Assembly: GCA_015832175.1 (NCBI GenBank)
Contig: WJXW01000011.1
Location: 806,001 to 870,000 of the forward strand
Direction of reading: 5' to 3'
DNA: 64,000 nt
DNA from: Paraphaeosphaeria minitans
Taxonomy: Eukaryota > Ascomycota > Dothideomycetes > Pleosporales > Didymosphaeriaceae
The position numbers and the translations under genes are program-made. This document shows, in pieces, positions 22,080 to 33,429 of this stretch (positions are counted from its first letter, which is position 1; the number at the start of each line of letters is the position of its first letter). The notes below the pieces were generated by a model. That model saw nothing but the letters and a program-made list of their open reading frames with translations. It did no database searches and had not been told where the DNA came from.

Positions 22080-23084
22080 ATGGCGACGCTCCGTAAGTCG
22101 TGTCGCAGCTGCACCAGCTCAAAGCGCCACTGCACGGTTCAGCTTCCCAGTTGCGCACGTTGCGTGCAGAAAGGCCTCAGGTGTACTTACGACCTCCAGC
22201 CGCTCAGTGGTGCAGACATAAACAGCAAATGCTCCGCTAGCCTCCTCCTGAAGGGTATTGGGTTCGATACTACCGGCTACTGTATCCTTGACCGCGCAGA
22301 ATCCTACAACAGGCACTTCGGGAGCGACCTCGACCCCTCCTTCTGTCCACCTGGACACCAAGAGGCCCAGGAGTTAATCCAGCAATGTTTCATGAACGTC
22401 CCAGAGATGGTTACGTCTCTGCATCCTGCAACCTTCATCCATCCGAAGCTCCAAATACGAGCTGGTCGATCATACTTGTCATTGATCCGAAGTCCATTAG
22501 ACAGCGCCATGTCACTCATCGACCTTCAGACGCTCGCGGAGGTTGATGTCGGGGTAGTCCCTCTAGAAGAGGAATTGACCGCTCTACAATCACTTCTGGT
22601 CTTCACTGCACCGATGCTGATATCCGAGCAGCCTGTCAAACGGGACATGGCTGAGCCGTGGTTGAAGGTTGCAGAGGTATGGGCTCAGCATCTTCTCGGT
22701 ACTGTCAGCGCAGATCTATTGGAAGACAGGACGCCCTGGCAGCAGTGGCTTATTGCAGAAAGCATACGTCGGACAATCGTAATGGCGTATGTTCTCATTT
22801 GCTGTTTCAATGCATGGAAGCACGGATATTGCTCGAACTGGTTACTGCTCGAATCACTGCCTTTCGACAGCCGGCCTGGACTATGGATGGCTGAGTCACC
22901 GCAAGCTTGGATTTCCGCTGCTGGATCCAGGACGGGAAGAGAGGTCGACACAAATCTTACTTCTCTCCACGAGTTTGGTGAGAAGATGAAGGCTGTAGAT
23001 TCCACTTTCTGTGGAGATGTCTTCCTGTCTATGATGGCCATGGCACACAATGGTAGCTCTTCTGTTCACAAGGATTCGAATTGA
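22080..23084 (+). CDS. Zn2Cys6 fungal transcription regulator
   Basis: Uninterrupted 334-aa frame from a true ATG. The binuclear cluster is at the N-terminus: Cys8, 11, 18, 25, 28 and 35 (C-x2-C-x6-C-x6-C-x2-C-x6-C), with basic SSKRHC between. The rest is a short helical regulatory region without the full fungal-specific TF domain. The end (GLWMAESPQAWISAA, then a CGDVFLSMMAMAHNG stretch) looks like the normal C-terminus of small cluster-type regulators, so the protein seems complete. It would bind CGG-type DNA half sites in the nucleus. Its position next to the MDR enzyme suggests, but does not show, local regulation. Confidence 0.85.
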   Translation: MATLRKSCRSCTSSKRHCTVQLPSCARCVQKGLRCTYDLQPLSGADINSKCSASLLLKGIGFDTTGYCILDRAESYNRHFGSDLDPSFCPPGHQEAQELIQQCFMNVPEMVTSLHPATFIHPKLQIRAGRSYLSLIRSPLDSAMSLIDLQTLAEVDVGVVPLEEELTALQSLLVFTAPMLISEQPVKRDMAEPWLKVAEVWAQHLLGTVSADLLEDRTPWQQWLIAESIRRTIVMAYVLICCFNAWKHGYCSNWLLLESLPFDSRPGLWMAESPQAWISAAGSRTGREVDTNLTSLHEFGEKMKAVDSTFCGDVFLSMMAMAHNGSSSVHKDSN

Positions 23085-23857
23085 TCGAAGGCAGCGTTAC
23101 GCTCGGCTGGTCTAGGTGTCGTTCAATGGGTCGAGTATCGGACAGGATGCCTTAAGGCTACAACTCATGTCGTAAGCTTCTTTCAAATCCCTAGAACTTC
23201 GTTCCAAAGTCTAAGCTGTGCAGCTTAGCGCATACGGGCCATGACAGGTACGACGGAAATCGACTATGATGTAGAGACTTGACAAGACCACGTACCCCGG
23301 CCAGAACAGCATCTGAGATGGACTGTGGCACCTATACTCACATAGTTTTGAGTTTAACAAGCTTCCGTTCGCGATGAGCTTGAGCCTGGGCTTACATCCC
23401 CGTTCCTACCTAAATCAATAGGACGACTAGGCGTCCCGGAGACTACGAAACAGGGCATTCAGGGTTTTGTACGAATCTCCTGAGTATGACAACTAGCTGG
23501 GTAATAATGTGTGAAAAGGGAAGGTACACAAGGGGAAGATCAACCCCGGAAGGACGCCACCCACCCCCCACCGACTGCCAAGATGATCGCGACGACCGAT
23601 TGGTCATTGAGTGTCCTCTGCTGAGGATATTTATGAGAAGTACTGCGTACAAGGCAAACCAGCTCGTTCCGCCCAGGAATCGAGTACCGCGATGTCCATC
23701 GCCAAGCATCCCGCCTTCTTGGCCCGCGGTATTGTACCTGCAGCTGTAACCTAAAAAAGGCATCCTTCTATCATATGTTAGTATCAAACACGAAAAAATC
23801 GCAGAACAGACTCGATCCTGTCGATCCAGACAACAGCACTTCTACCAAGCCCTCAAT
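23085..23857. other. Intergenic region without gene
   Basis: About 770 bp with no convincing coding sequence. It holds the 3' flank of the regulator and the 5' flank of the small secreted protein at 23858. Confidence 0.4.
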
Positions 23858-24512
23858 ATGAAGTTTTTGTCAATCTTTCTCACTACGGCCGCTGTTGTGC
23901 TTGCCCAAGACACTGTTTCGGCTACTGGTGCTGCTTGTGAGCCTCATGGGGACCGTTGGTGAGTTTCACTGGAGCTGAAACTCCATTAAACCATGGGCTA
24001 ATTGTTACTTCAGGCATTGTCCTTCAGGTGTAAACGAGCCCACAACGCCCCCAGCGGAGTCCGCAAAGACAGGTGCTTCAGCAACTGCTCCAGCTGCCGT
24101 TTCCACTGCAAACTCAGCGAGTCCTGTGACAACCGAAGCTTCAGCATGCGAACCACACGGAGACCATTGGCACTGCCCATCAGGCGTAGCAGAGCCAACA
24201 ACGCCTCCCCCCGCCACAGCGACAGGTGAGAACCATGATCGCGACGAGGACGACCACGACCACGAGGCTACAGCATCTAATTGTGAACCCCACGGCGGTC
24301 ACTGGCACTGCCCCTCTGGCGTGGCCGAGCCGACTACTCCCCCTGCCGAGACTGCCATCGCGGCCTCGACAACAGGCACCGCTTCTGGTGCCGACTCGGC
24401 TGAGAGCGCTGGCGTTACTTCCAGCCAGTTCGATGGCGCTGCAGTCGCTGGTGGACCGATGGGCAGCTTTCAAATGGCAGCTGCTGGGATTTTGGGCTTG
24501 CTTGTCTTGTAG
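23858..24512 (+). CDS. Small secreted protein with three CEPHGxxWHC repeats, likely GPI-anchored
   Basis: Two exons: 23858-23958 and 24014-24512, across a 55-bp intron (gtgagt...ttcag) that splits a Trp codon inside the first repeat; 199 aa. Residues 1-16 are a signal peptide (MKFLSIFLTTAAVVLA). Three near-identical blocks begin at Cys27, Cys79 and Cys124: CEPHGDRWHCPSGVNEPTTPP, then HGDHWH and HGGHWH versions. Spacers are Ala/Thr/Ser-rich, and a NHDRDEDDHDHE patch lies at 107-118. The C-terminus is a hydrophobic run (MAAAGILGLLVL) preceded by small residues, as for GPI addition. H-x2-H-x-H plus flanking cysteines suggests divalent-metal binding, which is inference. No named family recognised. 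Confidence 0.8.
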
Positions 24513-24839
24513 CTCGTTGTACCGTAGTCGATGGCGCTAGCTCGTTCTGATGAGCGCAGCCGCTCTCACACCATACCAATCACTTTCCAGAAGATCTCTC
24601 CAGAGTTTTTGAAGCCAAAGCTCCATCCCATGAGATTAAGAGGCCACGAGAAAAATAAACCCAGCGAAAATGTGGAACGGCGCTAAATCAGGATACATGC
24701 GCGGTTCTTACTCCGATTGAGAATACGTAGTCACAACGCGAACAAACGTGCAAACATTAAATAGTATCAATGTTAAGATGTCACTGCAAATGGGCATGAT
24801 CAAAAGGCTCTTTCATCACGAATACGGCTTGATGATTTC
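24513..24839. other. Short intergenic region between convergent genes
   Basis: About 330 bp of presumed 3' flanks, A/T-rich toward the 3' side. Nothing else seen. Confidence 0.4.
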
Positions 24840-26132
24840 CTACTCTTTGTACTTCTGGTCGTGAAACCCAGCCAATACCTCCACCTTCCCATCACCTCGT
24901 TCCGCCCATCTCTTCGCCGCAATCTCTGGGTTGAGCTGCAGCGTCTGCTTAGCTTTGACCCATTCCTCCATCGTCACAATTTTATCGAACCGCGGCTTGA
25001 CACCTTCCTCCTCCAGCACTGGTGAGTCCGTGATGGGCAGCAACTTCGTGTCGTTGTGCGGGCGCGCAAAATATAGCAGCCCCGTTCGCTTCAACTCGCG
25101 CTGGTCTTGCGGTGGCGCCACGACGCGGTGCACCGACGACTTGAGCCAGCCGCCCGTGAGATGCGATATGGTGTCGGCGAGGTTGACGGTGATGGTTCCC
25201 GGTTGGGCTTGAACCCACGTCCAGTTGCCGTCGTCGCTGAGGATCTGCAGTCCGGCCACGGGTTGTCGGAAGAGGAGTGTTACCGTTCCAAGGTCGGTGT
25301 GGCCGCCAGTAGCACCGTCCTTTGCAGCCGCCCACTCCTCGTCTGTTCGGGGGTAATAGAGCATGTAGCGGAAGTGATCTTCGGACTTTTTTTCGTACGT
25401 GTGCTGCTTGACGAGATAATCTTCGTCTGGCAGTTGCAGCACGATGGCGAAGAGTCGCAGGAGAGGCAGGACAACGTTGGCGTGGAGTGCACGCTGGAAG
25501 ACCTCGATCTCGTCGATGTGTGCTTTCAGGAGGTCCGGGTAACTGTACTTGCCCTTGAAGTCATCGATGAACTTGGAAGTGTTAGTTTCTTTAAGTTTAT
25601 CTGCGTGACTAGTGCAAGTCGACAAGTTCGCGGCATCCTCACCTTAGGGATGTTGAAAATCTCGATGTTATCTCTGGCACTTGCGACCAGTGAGCGCCCC
25701 GGTCGACGCCAGCCGTTGTAATCCGCTTCAGCATAGTTGATCTCGTACTTTTCTTTCTCGGAGATGGGCAGCTCGAAGAAATGCTTGGCCAGGGTGAATT
25801 GCTGGTCGATTTGATCCTGTGTCAAGCCAAAGTTCTTTACGTAGAACTGAAGAAATTTCAGTATTCTACCCGGGTTATGGGTCTCAAAGTAGCTCGCGAC
25901 GACTCACAAATCCAACATGGTGCACCGCATGTTCAAGTTGCTTAGCTAAACGCTCTTTCCCGCCAGGACGAGCGTAGTCTTCAAGATCGAGCTTGACGAG
26001 TTCTGACCATGGAAGATCTACTTTCGTTTCTGGTGGGTGGACGTATGGCTCAAGGTTTGCGAAGCCGTATTGACTGTAATCCTTCTTCACGTTGGTTTGT
26101 ACTTTCGTTGTCTCGACTGCTGTTGTGGACAT
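24840..26132 (-). CDS. 2-oxoglutarate/Fe(II)-dependent oxygenase (isopenicillin N synthase-like)
   Basis: Three exons: 26132-25908, 25846-25643 and 25571-24840 (donors gtgagt and gtgagg), 386 aa. The N-terminal DIOX_N-type half includes LVKLDLEDYA and HHVGF-FYVKNFGL across the first junction. The catalytic jelly roll has iron ligands His234 and Asp236 in GGHTDLGTVTLL and His291 in SSVHRVV. The expected 2-oxoglutarate-binding R-x-S appears as Arg305-Thr-Gly (KRTGLLYF), a small change from consensus. The protein is soluble, with no targeting signal seen. Family members hydroxylate, desaturate or cyclise small molecules. Beside it, divergent, is an anion:cation symporter-type MFS permease at 27149, a pairing seen in small catabolic or biosynthetic loci. 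Substrate unknown. Confidence 0.85.
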
Positions 26133-27148
26133 GTTGACTAATTTGACAATGGTTCTGGTCTTCCAACGGAACTTAAAAGTTTGAATGAAGACGATGGGCC
26201 TTTTTAAGTAGCCATGGTCGACATCAAGGGCATAAGACATTCACTGTAGAGCTTGATCACAGAATCAACATCGAACGATGCTATGTCGCTATCTGTACCC
26301 CAGGTTTCGTCATCAGGCACTAATGCACAGCTGGGAAGAGATGCTCCAATACACCAACGATCTGCGTATTGGTGTGCGGGTTTAGGCCCATCGAAACGGT
26401 ATCTCCGCTGCAGTGCAGGCTAGTGAGTAATCGAGTCCCAATCAAGAACGTTGCGAGAGTCTACAATTCGTCAAATTTGGCTACCTACTCCCAATTACAC
26501 CAAAAGTGCCGTATTGACAATGATATCCGCTTTGTTTGTCGAGCGGTTCCCGTACACATTGTGGCTGTTACCGGATGGCGTAATAAGCTCTCCGCAGCAC
26601 GCATCGGTCCGTCCCACTAACCACCTGGCATCGAAAGCACTGGCGCATGCGGACACACGACGAGACAATTGAATCCCAGCGAGTATGCAAGCCTCGGCGG
26701 CTAGGATATCATGAGAACAACAATTATACAAATCCTACCTATGGCACCATGAACGTTTACAGGCTGCAACACTTAGCTTCAGATAGAGGACGCCTCCGAG
26801 TTAGAACTCAACCGAACAATGATTGATCTGGCAGCTAAGGTCATATCTGGGAATGATTTGGAGGGGCTACTTAGGCGGGTATTTGGTGGAGCTCCAGGGA
26901 TCTTCACCCTCGTCCCCGTACTAGCGAAGGCCATAGATGCGCAATGTTGGACACGATCACGTCATCCGTATCACACTGTTTCTTGAGAACGATAAAAAAC
27001 CGAAGCAGAGGCCTCAAAAATCACCCTTGTTCAGCGACTTCCTGTTTGGACAATGCGCTGAGCTTGAAAACTCCCTGGCTCAAGAACGGTCCGAGGTACA
27101 TATCCCAAAGACACGGAGAAATCCCTCACAGGATAGGTCAACTCAAAA
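26133..27148. promoter_or_regulatory. Divergent promoter region between oxygenase and MFS permease
   Basis: About 1 kb shared by two divergent genes. The stretch caatacaccaacgatctgcgtattggtg at 26348-26375 is an imperfect inverted repeat (caccaa/attggtg arms) that could be a palindromic operator-like site. No gene is supported. Confidence 0.35.
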
Positions 27149-28834
27149 ATGGTTTCCGAAGAGATAGCAGATCCTAAGAGGACAAGTCCAAAAGGTGCAT
27201 CTTCTCCAAGCGTCTCTTCATCGCCAGAACCGTCGTCTCTTGAACCGCCTCGAACCTACGGTCGACCGCGGCGGGTTATTCGTAGCATCCAACGACACAT
27301 CTGGGACGATCCGGACAAGAGCAAGGAAGAAAAATGGTTCCTCTTCAAGCTCGACCTATTCCTTCTCAGCAGTGCCTGTCTAGGCTACTTCAGTAAAAAT
27401 CTGGACCAAGCCAACATTAACAATGCATATGTGTCAGGGGTAAGCACAATCATGCAGTCTCAAAGGTATCAATAGGAACTATCGTTAACTTGACCTAGAT
27501 GAAAGAATCGTTGAACATGCATGGCATCGAACTGACCTACACGAGCAATGTCTTCACAGCTGGCTATGTCGTCGGTCAAATGCCTGCGGTCATGTTGGCT
27601 AGCCGATTTCGACCTTCGATTCTCATCCCGACCCTTGAAATCATCTGGTCGGTTCTGACCTTCTGTTCTTCATCTGTCACGAATGTCTCGCAACTCTATG
27701 CGATCCGCTTTCTAGTGGGCTTATGCGAGTCCGGGTACTTTCCCGTCATGATTGTGAGCTCAATTAAATACTAAATTTCACATTTCACTACTGATCGCTG
27801 CCAGTATCTGATTGGGAGTTGGTACACTAGAGCCGAAAGAGGGAAACGGGTAGCGTTGTTCTACTGCACTGCCGCACTTGCAAGCATGTTCAGCGGCTAC
27901 ATCCAGGCAGGCGCATATAGTGGCCTTGACGGTGTCAGGGGCCGACAGGGCTGGCAGGTATGTGTTACGTCCCATTCTGAACTTGTAATCAATCTCATCG
28001 CTCCAGTGGCTTTTCATCGTGTGCGGCGCCATCTCCCTCCCGATCGCCTTCCTGGGGTACTTCTTCATCCCGGACTTTCCCGAGACCACACGCGCCTTCT
28101 ATATTACCAAAGACGAAGCCGAGCGCCAGTGTGCACGTCTTGCTGAGGAAGGTCAGAAACCCCTTGGACACAATCCCTGGACTCGAAAGAAGCTCCTTCG
28201 CGTCGCCAAACAGTGGCAGTTCTGGATTCTACCAATGGGTTACTTCTTCGTGCAAACGAGCTTCCCATCAGAACAACCAGCTTATGCGCTATGGCTCAAG
28301 TCTACTGGCCACACAGTGTACCAAAGGAACGTCTGGCCGACGGGCCAAGTCGCAGTTGGCGTCGTTGTGCAGCTTCTTGCGGGAATGCTTTCGGACTCGC
28401 CTTTACTCAAAGGCCGCCGGTGGCCAGCCATTGTCGTCATGCAAGCCGGAACCTTATTCGGGGCCATTATCATCGCCGCTTGGGATGTTCCTGATACGCT
28501 CAAGTATGTCGCGTTTTACTTTACGTATTGCGCGGCAGGCGTTCCGGGGCCGTACTTCGCTTGGTATTCAGATCTGATACCGCACGACCACGAGATGCGT
28601 GGATTCGTCATTGCGGTGTCCAACATGTTCAGTTATATTATGAGAATATGGTGGACTAACGCGGTTTGGCGGACGATTGATGCACCAAGGTACAAGGCTG
28701 GGTTTATTGGAGCGTCTGCAATGGGTGTGGCGATGATCCTTTTGACAGTCCTGTTGCGAGTGTTACAGAGTAGGGACGATAAGAGAAGGATCGAAGATGC
28801 TGCTCCAGTTGAAGATACTGAAGTCACTGCATAG
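27149..28834 (+). CDS. MFS permease, anion:cation symporter type (Dal5/Liz1-like)
   Basis: Four exons: 27149-27439, 27499-27753, 27805-27957 and 28007-28834. Introns of 49-59 bp have gtaagc, gtgagc and gtatgt donors; 508 aa. The N-terminal cytosolic tail (about 75 residues, Ser/Pro-rich) leads to [28 protein letters not shown], the typical first helix of the allantoate/pantothenate permease group. Further helices follow, including [16 protein letters not shown] and the [16 protein letters not shown] segment. About 12 membrane spans are expected in the plasma membrane. Substrates in this group are organic anions such as allantoate, nicotinate or pantothenate; the exact one is not readable. It converges on the next MFS gene with 232 bp between stop codons. 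Confidence 0.85.
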
Positions 28835-29066
28835 GCTCAGCTCTCCCGGAGATAGGTCACTTGTAAAAGCGAGAAACCTGATTAGCGTGCAACAACCATT
28901 TTGATGTAGGGAGAAGACATGTGTTGATTTGTACCCTCAAAACGAGTATTATGCTCTGCAAATTCCAGTCCTGGCGATCGAAATAATGAAACCCCCATTA
29001 CAGCTCAGTAATTTGTGATATATCCGATCACCCTATTTAGGACTTTAACCGTACTCGCGATGTAAT

Positions 29067-30742
29067 CTAGATGATCTGCTCCATGCGATGCAGATCAGAG
29101 TTCCTGGTCCACGTGCGAATCTTCTTACCCAGCCCGTAATACAGCGGGAACGCAAATAACGCCGGACCAATCGTGCATGCAAAGATGACCATGGCGGGGG
29201 TGATCCAACCGTGTTTGCTGGTGTGAGCCAGACCGAAGATCCAGTAGCTGTACGAGAATGCTATGAAGTTCTTGAACACAGTAGCCACCACCATTATCTC
29301 GCCAGAGATGGGCTTATAGCAATCGATAGCGTATGTGATCGATATTGTGGGAACAGTCGTGACACTGAAGCCCGCGAAGCCGTACCCCCACACGACAATA
29401 TGTCCCCACCCCCACTGTCGCTGGTACCCGATGCCGCCAAGGATGAGCGACAGGGTGGTGATGATCATGAAGAACCACAGTGCTGGAAGACGCATCTCAG
29501 GCTCCCTAATCCCGTTGTTCTTGCGAGTAGCCCGTGCGGCAACCCAGTCAGAAAAGGGGCCTGCGGACGCGAGACCCAGCAGGGCACCGATGACGAATGC
29601 AAAGTTTGTGTATCCAACGTTCTGCGGGCTGAAGAGGTAGGGTGGAGCGGCAAAGATGACCGACTCGGTGATGTTGAAGAAGAGGACGAGATCTGCAGGT
29701 CCAGCAAGCATCAGACCGGCCCAGAGAATGATGGGATTGAAGAAGACCTTGACAGGTGTCCAGGTGTCTCGCACGACGAACATCTTCCAGCGGGAGTCTG
29801 GCTTCCGGAAGGGCATGAACTGTGCTCGCGAGGGCCGACCTCGGCCTAGTGGAGGCAGCGCAGTCTCACTGCTCGTTTGATGATTGGAAATTTGGGAATC
29901 TTGCTTCTCAATGGAGTCTTGTCCACTGCGATCTTCTGTGATAGCAGCTTGGCTTTGGTTGGACTCTGGAGTTTTCGCTCCAGCGTAGCCTTTCGTGTTG
30001 TCGCGGTGATACTTCGTCTCGGGGAACGTGAAGAAGATCAAGATGATCGCAAGTGCAGACAAGCCGGTCTCGAGCCAGAAGAAAGATTTCCAGCCATAGT
30101 GGGCGGCGATTGATCCGCTCATGACTGGACCGAGGAACGCGCCGAGGAAGTAACCGGTGAAGTATACGCCAGTCCAGGCACCACGCTCATAGAGGAAGAA
30201 TACGTCGGCGATCATCTGCACCGGGATCGTTTCGCTTGTTGCGCATACGACACCGTTCAGTGCTCGAGCTGCGAGAAGACTTTGGTGAGAGGTGGCAAGG
30301 GCCTGCCAAATGCAGGTGAGCATGATGAAAACAGCGAAGGTCAAGCTGACCGCGCGACGGCCGAAGATATTACTCAGGGGAACAATGACGAATCCAGCAA
30401 CTCCGAGTGTGATCACCGTAATGCCAGTGAGGAATGCAAGCTGGGAGTTGTTGAGATGGAACTCCTGGCCGAGGAGCGGGAACATCGGTGCGATCGACAG
30501 TGCACCTGTCACTGAGATCCACGTGAAGAGCCACTGACTTGCCATCACCATGACTACAACAGGTTATTATACTGAGGACGATTTTTCTTTGGCGACCTAC
30601 GTTTCCATTTCTTCGACCAATTCAAGGGATCACGGGGATCGTTTGAAGGCACGGGAATTAGCGCTTTTTTCGCCGTGCCGTCTGTATCCATTATCTCGGT
30701 GCCCGGCACCAGGTCGACTTCGGGATGTGTTCTCGATGCCAT
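29067..30742 (-). CDS. MFS transporter, drug:H+ antiporter-1 type (Hol1-like)
   Basis: Two exons: 30742-30601 and 30553-29067, across a 47-bp intron (gtaggt...tgtag), 542 aa. The soluble N-terminus has the NDPRDPLNWSKKWK motif that precedes helix 1 in fungal DHA1 carriers. The loop 2-3 motif reads PLSNIFGRRAVSL. A long cytosolic loop (about residues 240-300, Ser/Gln-rich) splits the two six-helix halves. It is plausibly a proton-coupled exporter or importer of small organic cations or metabolites. Within DHA1 the Hol1-like group is my best guess. Its nearness to the oxygenase and the other MFS gene is suggestive but not proof of a cluster. Confidence 0.85.
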
Positions 30743-33429
30743 CTTGGAGATTAATATGAACTGCTTGTGGGATAAACAAGTGGACAACCTGCGATCAGGG
30801 CGCGGGCACTGTGCTGCAAACTGAAGCGATTGCAATGATTTGACGACAACGAAGACACCCGGGAGACTGGGCCCATGCTTTAAATAAGTCTCATCTTGAG
30901 ATACCAAGACCAGGCCTCCAGTGGCTTTGGTCGGAGCCGGAGAAGACTAACATGGTCGCCATCATGTCGTGCTGCAGTGAGAACAATGTCGGCCGTGGAA
31001 TGAGTGAATCAGCTGTCAAGTTGAAGTCGAGATAGTTGCCCCTATCCAATCAGGAGGGTGGACATGCACCGATAGTTCCCGGGTGAGTCTAGCTCGAGGC
31101 AGGCACCGTCCCCACCGGCCCGCTAAATGTTGAGATCACAGAATCGGATCAATAAGTGAGCGTGCCAGCTGTCATTCGTCGAACGTTCAGATGGCCTTCC
31201 GATCTGCTGGTGGCGTTCGCGGTACCATGAGTCAATTAAATGCCAACACAGTCAGCAAGGTCTAACGTACCCGTTTAGATAGCAGTCATAGACGAGCGGA
31301 AACCTCACCGTGGTGATCAAATCTATGTTGATCCGTTTAGATGAACTTTCGCTTGCCGTTTGCACCTGAATTTGTCGTTTCTCGTTTGTAAGGCCAGCAG
31401 ATAATTAGACTCAGCACCATTTTCGCGGCATGCATTTCGTATGTGCCGCCCGCAAATTCGCCCTCCAGTCTGAAATTCAGCCATCACGATTCAGCTGTTC
31501 GACATGGCGAATCTTCGATGCTGTTCACAATCCCGTGGTTTTGTTGACAGGCCGAGATCAGGGTCCCCAGATTCGGTGGCCGCCTGGCGCAACTGTTGGG
31601 GGGATACACGGACCCTGGTGGGAGATCCCGAAGTTAAGCTTCGGAGTGCGGGTGCGGGGAAGCGAAGATACCCACACCGAGATAAATACGTTTATATTGC
31701 ACGCGCATTGGCTGAAATGCTGACTAAAGGACGAGATAACATGATTATATGGTTTGTGGCTCAAATTAACTGTGGTCGGTGCCAAACCCCAGAGTCCGCC
31801 TGAGCTTGTTTGTAGGGTTGGATATTTACACCGATACATACCCTCACTGCTAGCGCACGATTGTGTATTGTATACATTGGCCTACTGGCTTTCAATTTCC
31901 GCGCGGGATCTAGACATCTTTCTGTGTTGAGTAGTGCCGAGTCCGAGACGAAGAAGAAAGTATCGAACTAATCCTGCCAGAAAGACTTTGATGATCTGAC
32001 ACTTCGCCATTTGGATGGAGTCAACCTGGGTTCGTGGCGATGATGCTGATGACTCGAACAGACGCTATGTTTAGACATATCAGCCCAGAAAACCGAAGTT
32101 GCAGGCCATGGCTAGCGGCCCTACTACCAAAGACAAGAATCTCATCAGCAACGAGTGATTGAACTAGCCGGAAAAGGTTAAGCTCATTCACGATGCTTCG
32201 CTCTTCCAGGCACATTCTTCTTCGAAGTACATCCTTATGAATTTGGCCCCTTCAAAGCTCCCTAGACTCAAGTTCCTATCGAGAACGATCAAGTGCGCCC
32301 TTTCTCAGTTCAATGCTACCTACCTCCTTCTCCGTGCCAACAGCCAGCGCGCCATGAAGAGTCAGCATCCGACACAGAGCCTCGCAACCATGCTCTTTGG
32401 ACCCTTTACCCGGACCAAACAACCGAGTGTCTGCTGTGGCGCCCTAACCGGAGCCTATATATAGTCAAGAATGCATCAGCGCTCGTCACGTTCGGAGTTG
32501 CTCTCGTCACAGATTTTTAGTCGATGCTCAAGATATACAAGTATCTAGTTTTTTTCAGAACTGCTTCAACAGATCGATTGGCAGCGGCAGAAACGGAGCT
32601 CAAGTCCGTGCCTTGAGGTTGTATACATTTGCCATCGTGTATGCCTGCGTTACTCAGCGCTCACTCCACACATGGCCGGTCATCGGCGACTTCAAGTTCA
32701 CTGAAGGGCGCAATGGACGCAGTAAGTTACATGACAGCTTCTTCATGTGAAGTGCCGTTGCCTCCGGTGAAGTAAAATTGATGGAAAGCTACAAGATTCA
32801 GCATCGGAGCTACAGTCAGCTCTCGACGAGGAACATATTTGACAGCCACCTTGTCTTGAAATGAGTGTACGATCTCCATATTGGATGTTGTATCGTCGGT
32901 CATAAACCGCGCATTAACCAGACCGTACGGTGTAGGCATTCCTAGACATCCGCCATTACACACGGGACCTCCCTGGAATAGTTCCAACACTATTTTGATC
33001 GTAGCACACCGTGACCTTGCCATGTGTGAAGCCGGAAATAACTTCCCATATTTACAATTTCACTGTAGACGTCGTAGAACGGGGAGACCCCGTAACGGGC
33101 ACTTAAAGTCAGACAATAATGCCGACGTCATCTGGAGAGATTTGAAAACAGCAGGGTGTAGAGCCTGTCTGCTTTGGGCTTCACAACAGCATGAATCTCC
33201 GCAGTTTGTAATTCATTTGATAGTAGGAGGAAGTTCGTTGGCACTACGGGGGAATCCTTTACGATATCGATGAACGACAGCAGTAGAGTTCCGTACTGCG
33301 AGAGTCGGTACTGATAGCAGTAATTGTTCGTTCAATTACGGAAAATCCCGAATTTTTTTTTTTAAAAATCCCAGCCCCAATCTCCATTCTACTTAGGAGT
33401 CCAGAAAAAGACCACTTCTTGAATCAATC
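30743..33429. other. Gene-poor 2.7-kb region
   Basis: No convincing gene. Perfect hairpin ccgaag-ttaag-cttcgg at about 31629-31645. A T-rich/A-rich stretch (ttttttttttaaaaa) at about 33353-33367. Small open frames are present but none has a recognisable domain; one with a true ATG is listed separately at 32727. Confidence 0.4.
32727..33023 (-). CDS. Possible small open frame, unrecognised
   Basis: A 98-codon frame from a true ATG with mixed, protein-like composition (VCNGGCLGMPTPYG; HSFQDKVAVKYVPRR). It has no signal peptide, no domain that I know and no neighbour that explains it. It could be a fragment of a longer decayed gene or chance. Listed only because composition is not obviously random. 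Confidence 0.15.
   Translation of the reverse strand: MARSRCATIKIVLELFQGGPVCNGGCLGMPTPYGLVNARFMTDDTTSNMEIVHSFQDKVAVKYVPRRELTVAPMLNLVAFHQFYFTGGNGTSHEEAVM

Noticed and set aside
31556..31680. Fragment resembling 5S rRNA (gatcccgaagttaagcttcgg)
   Set aside because: The hairpin similarity is to a bacterial 5S loop motif only; no full 5S fold or Pol III boxes could be built.
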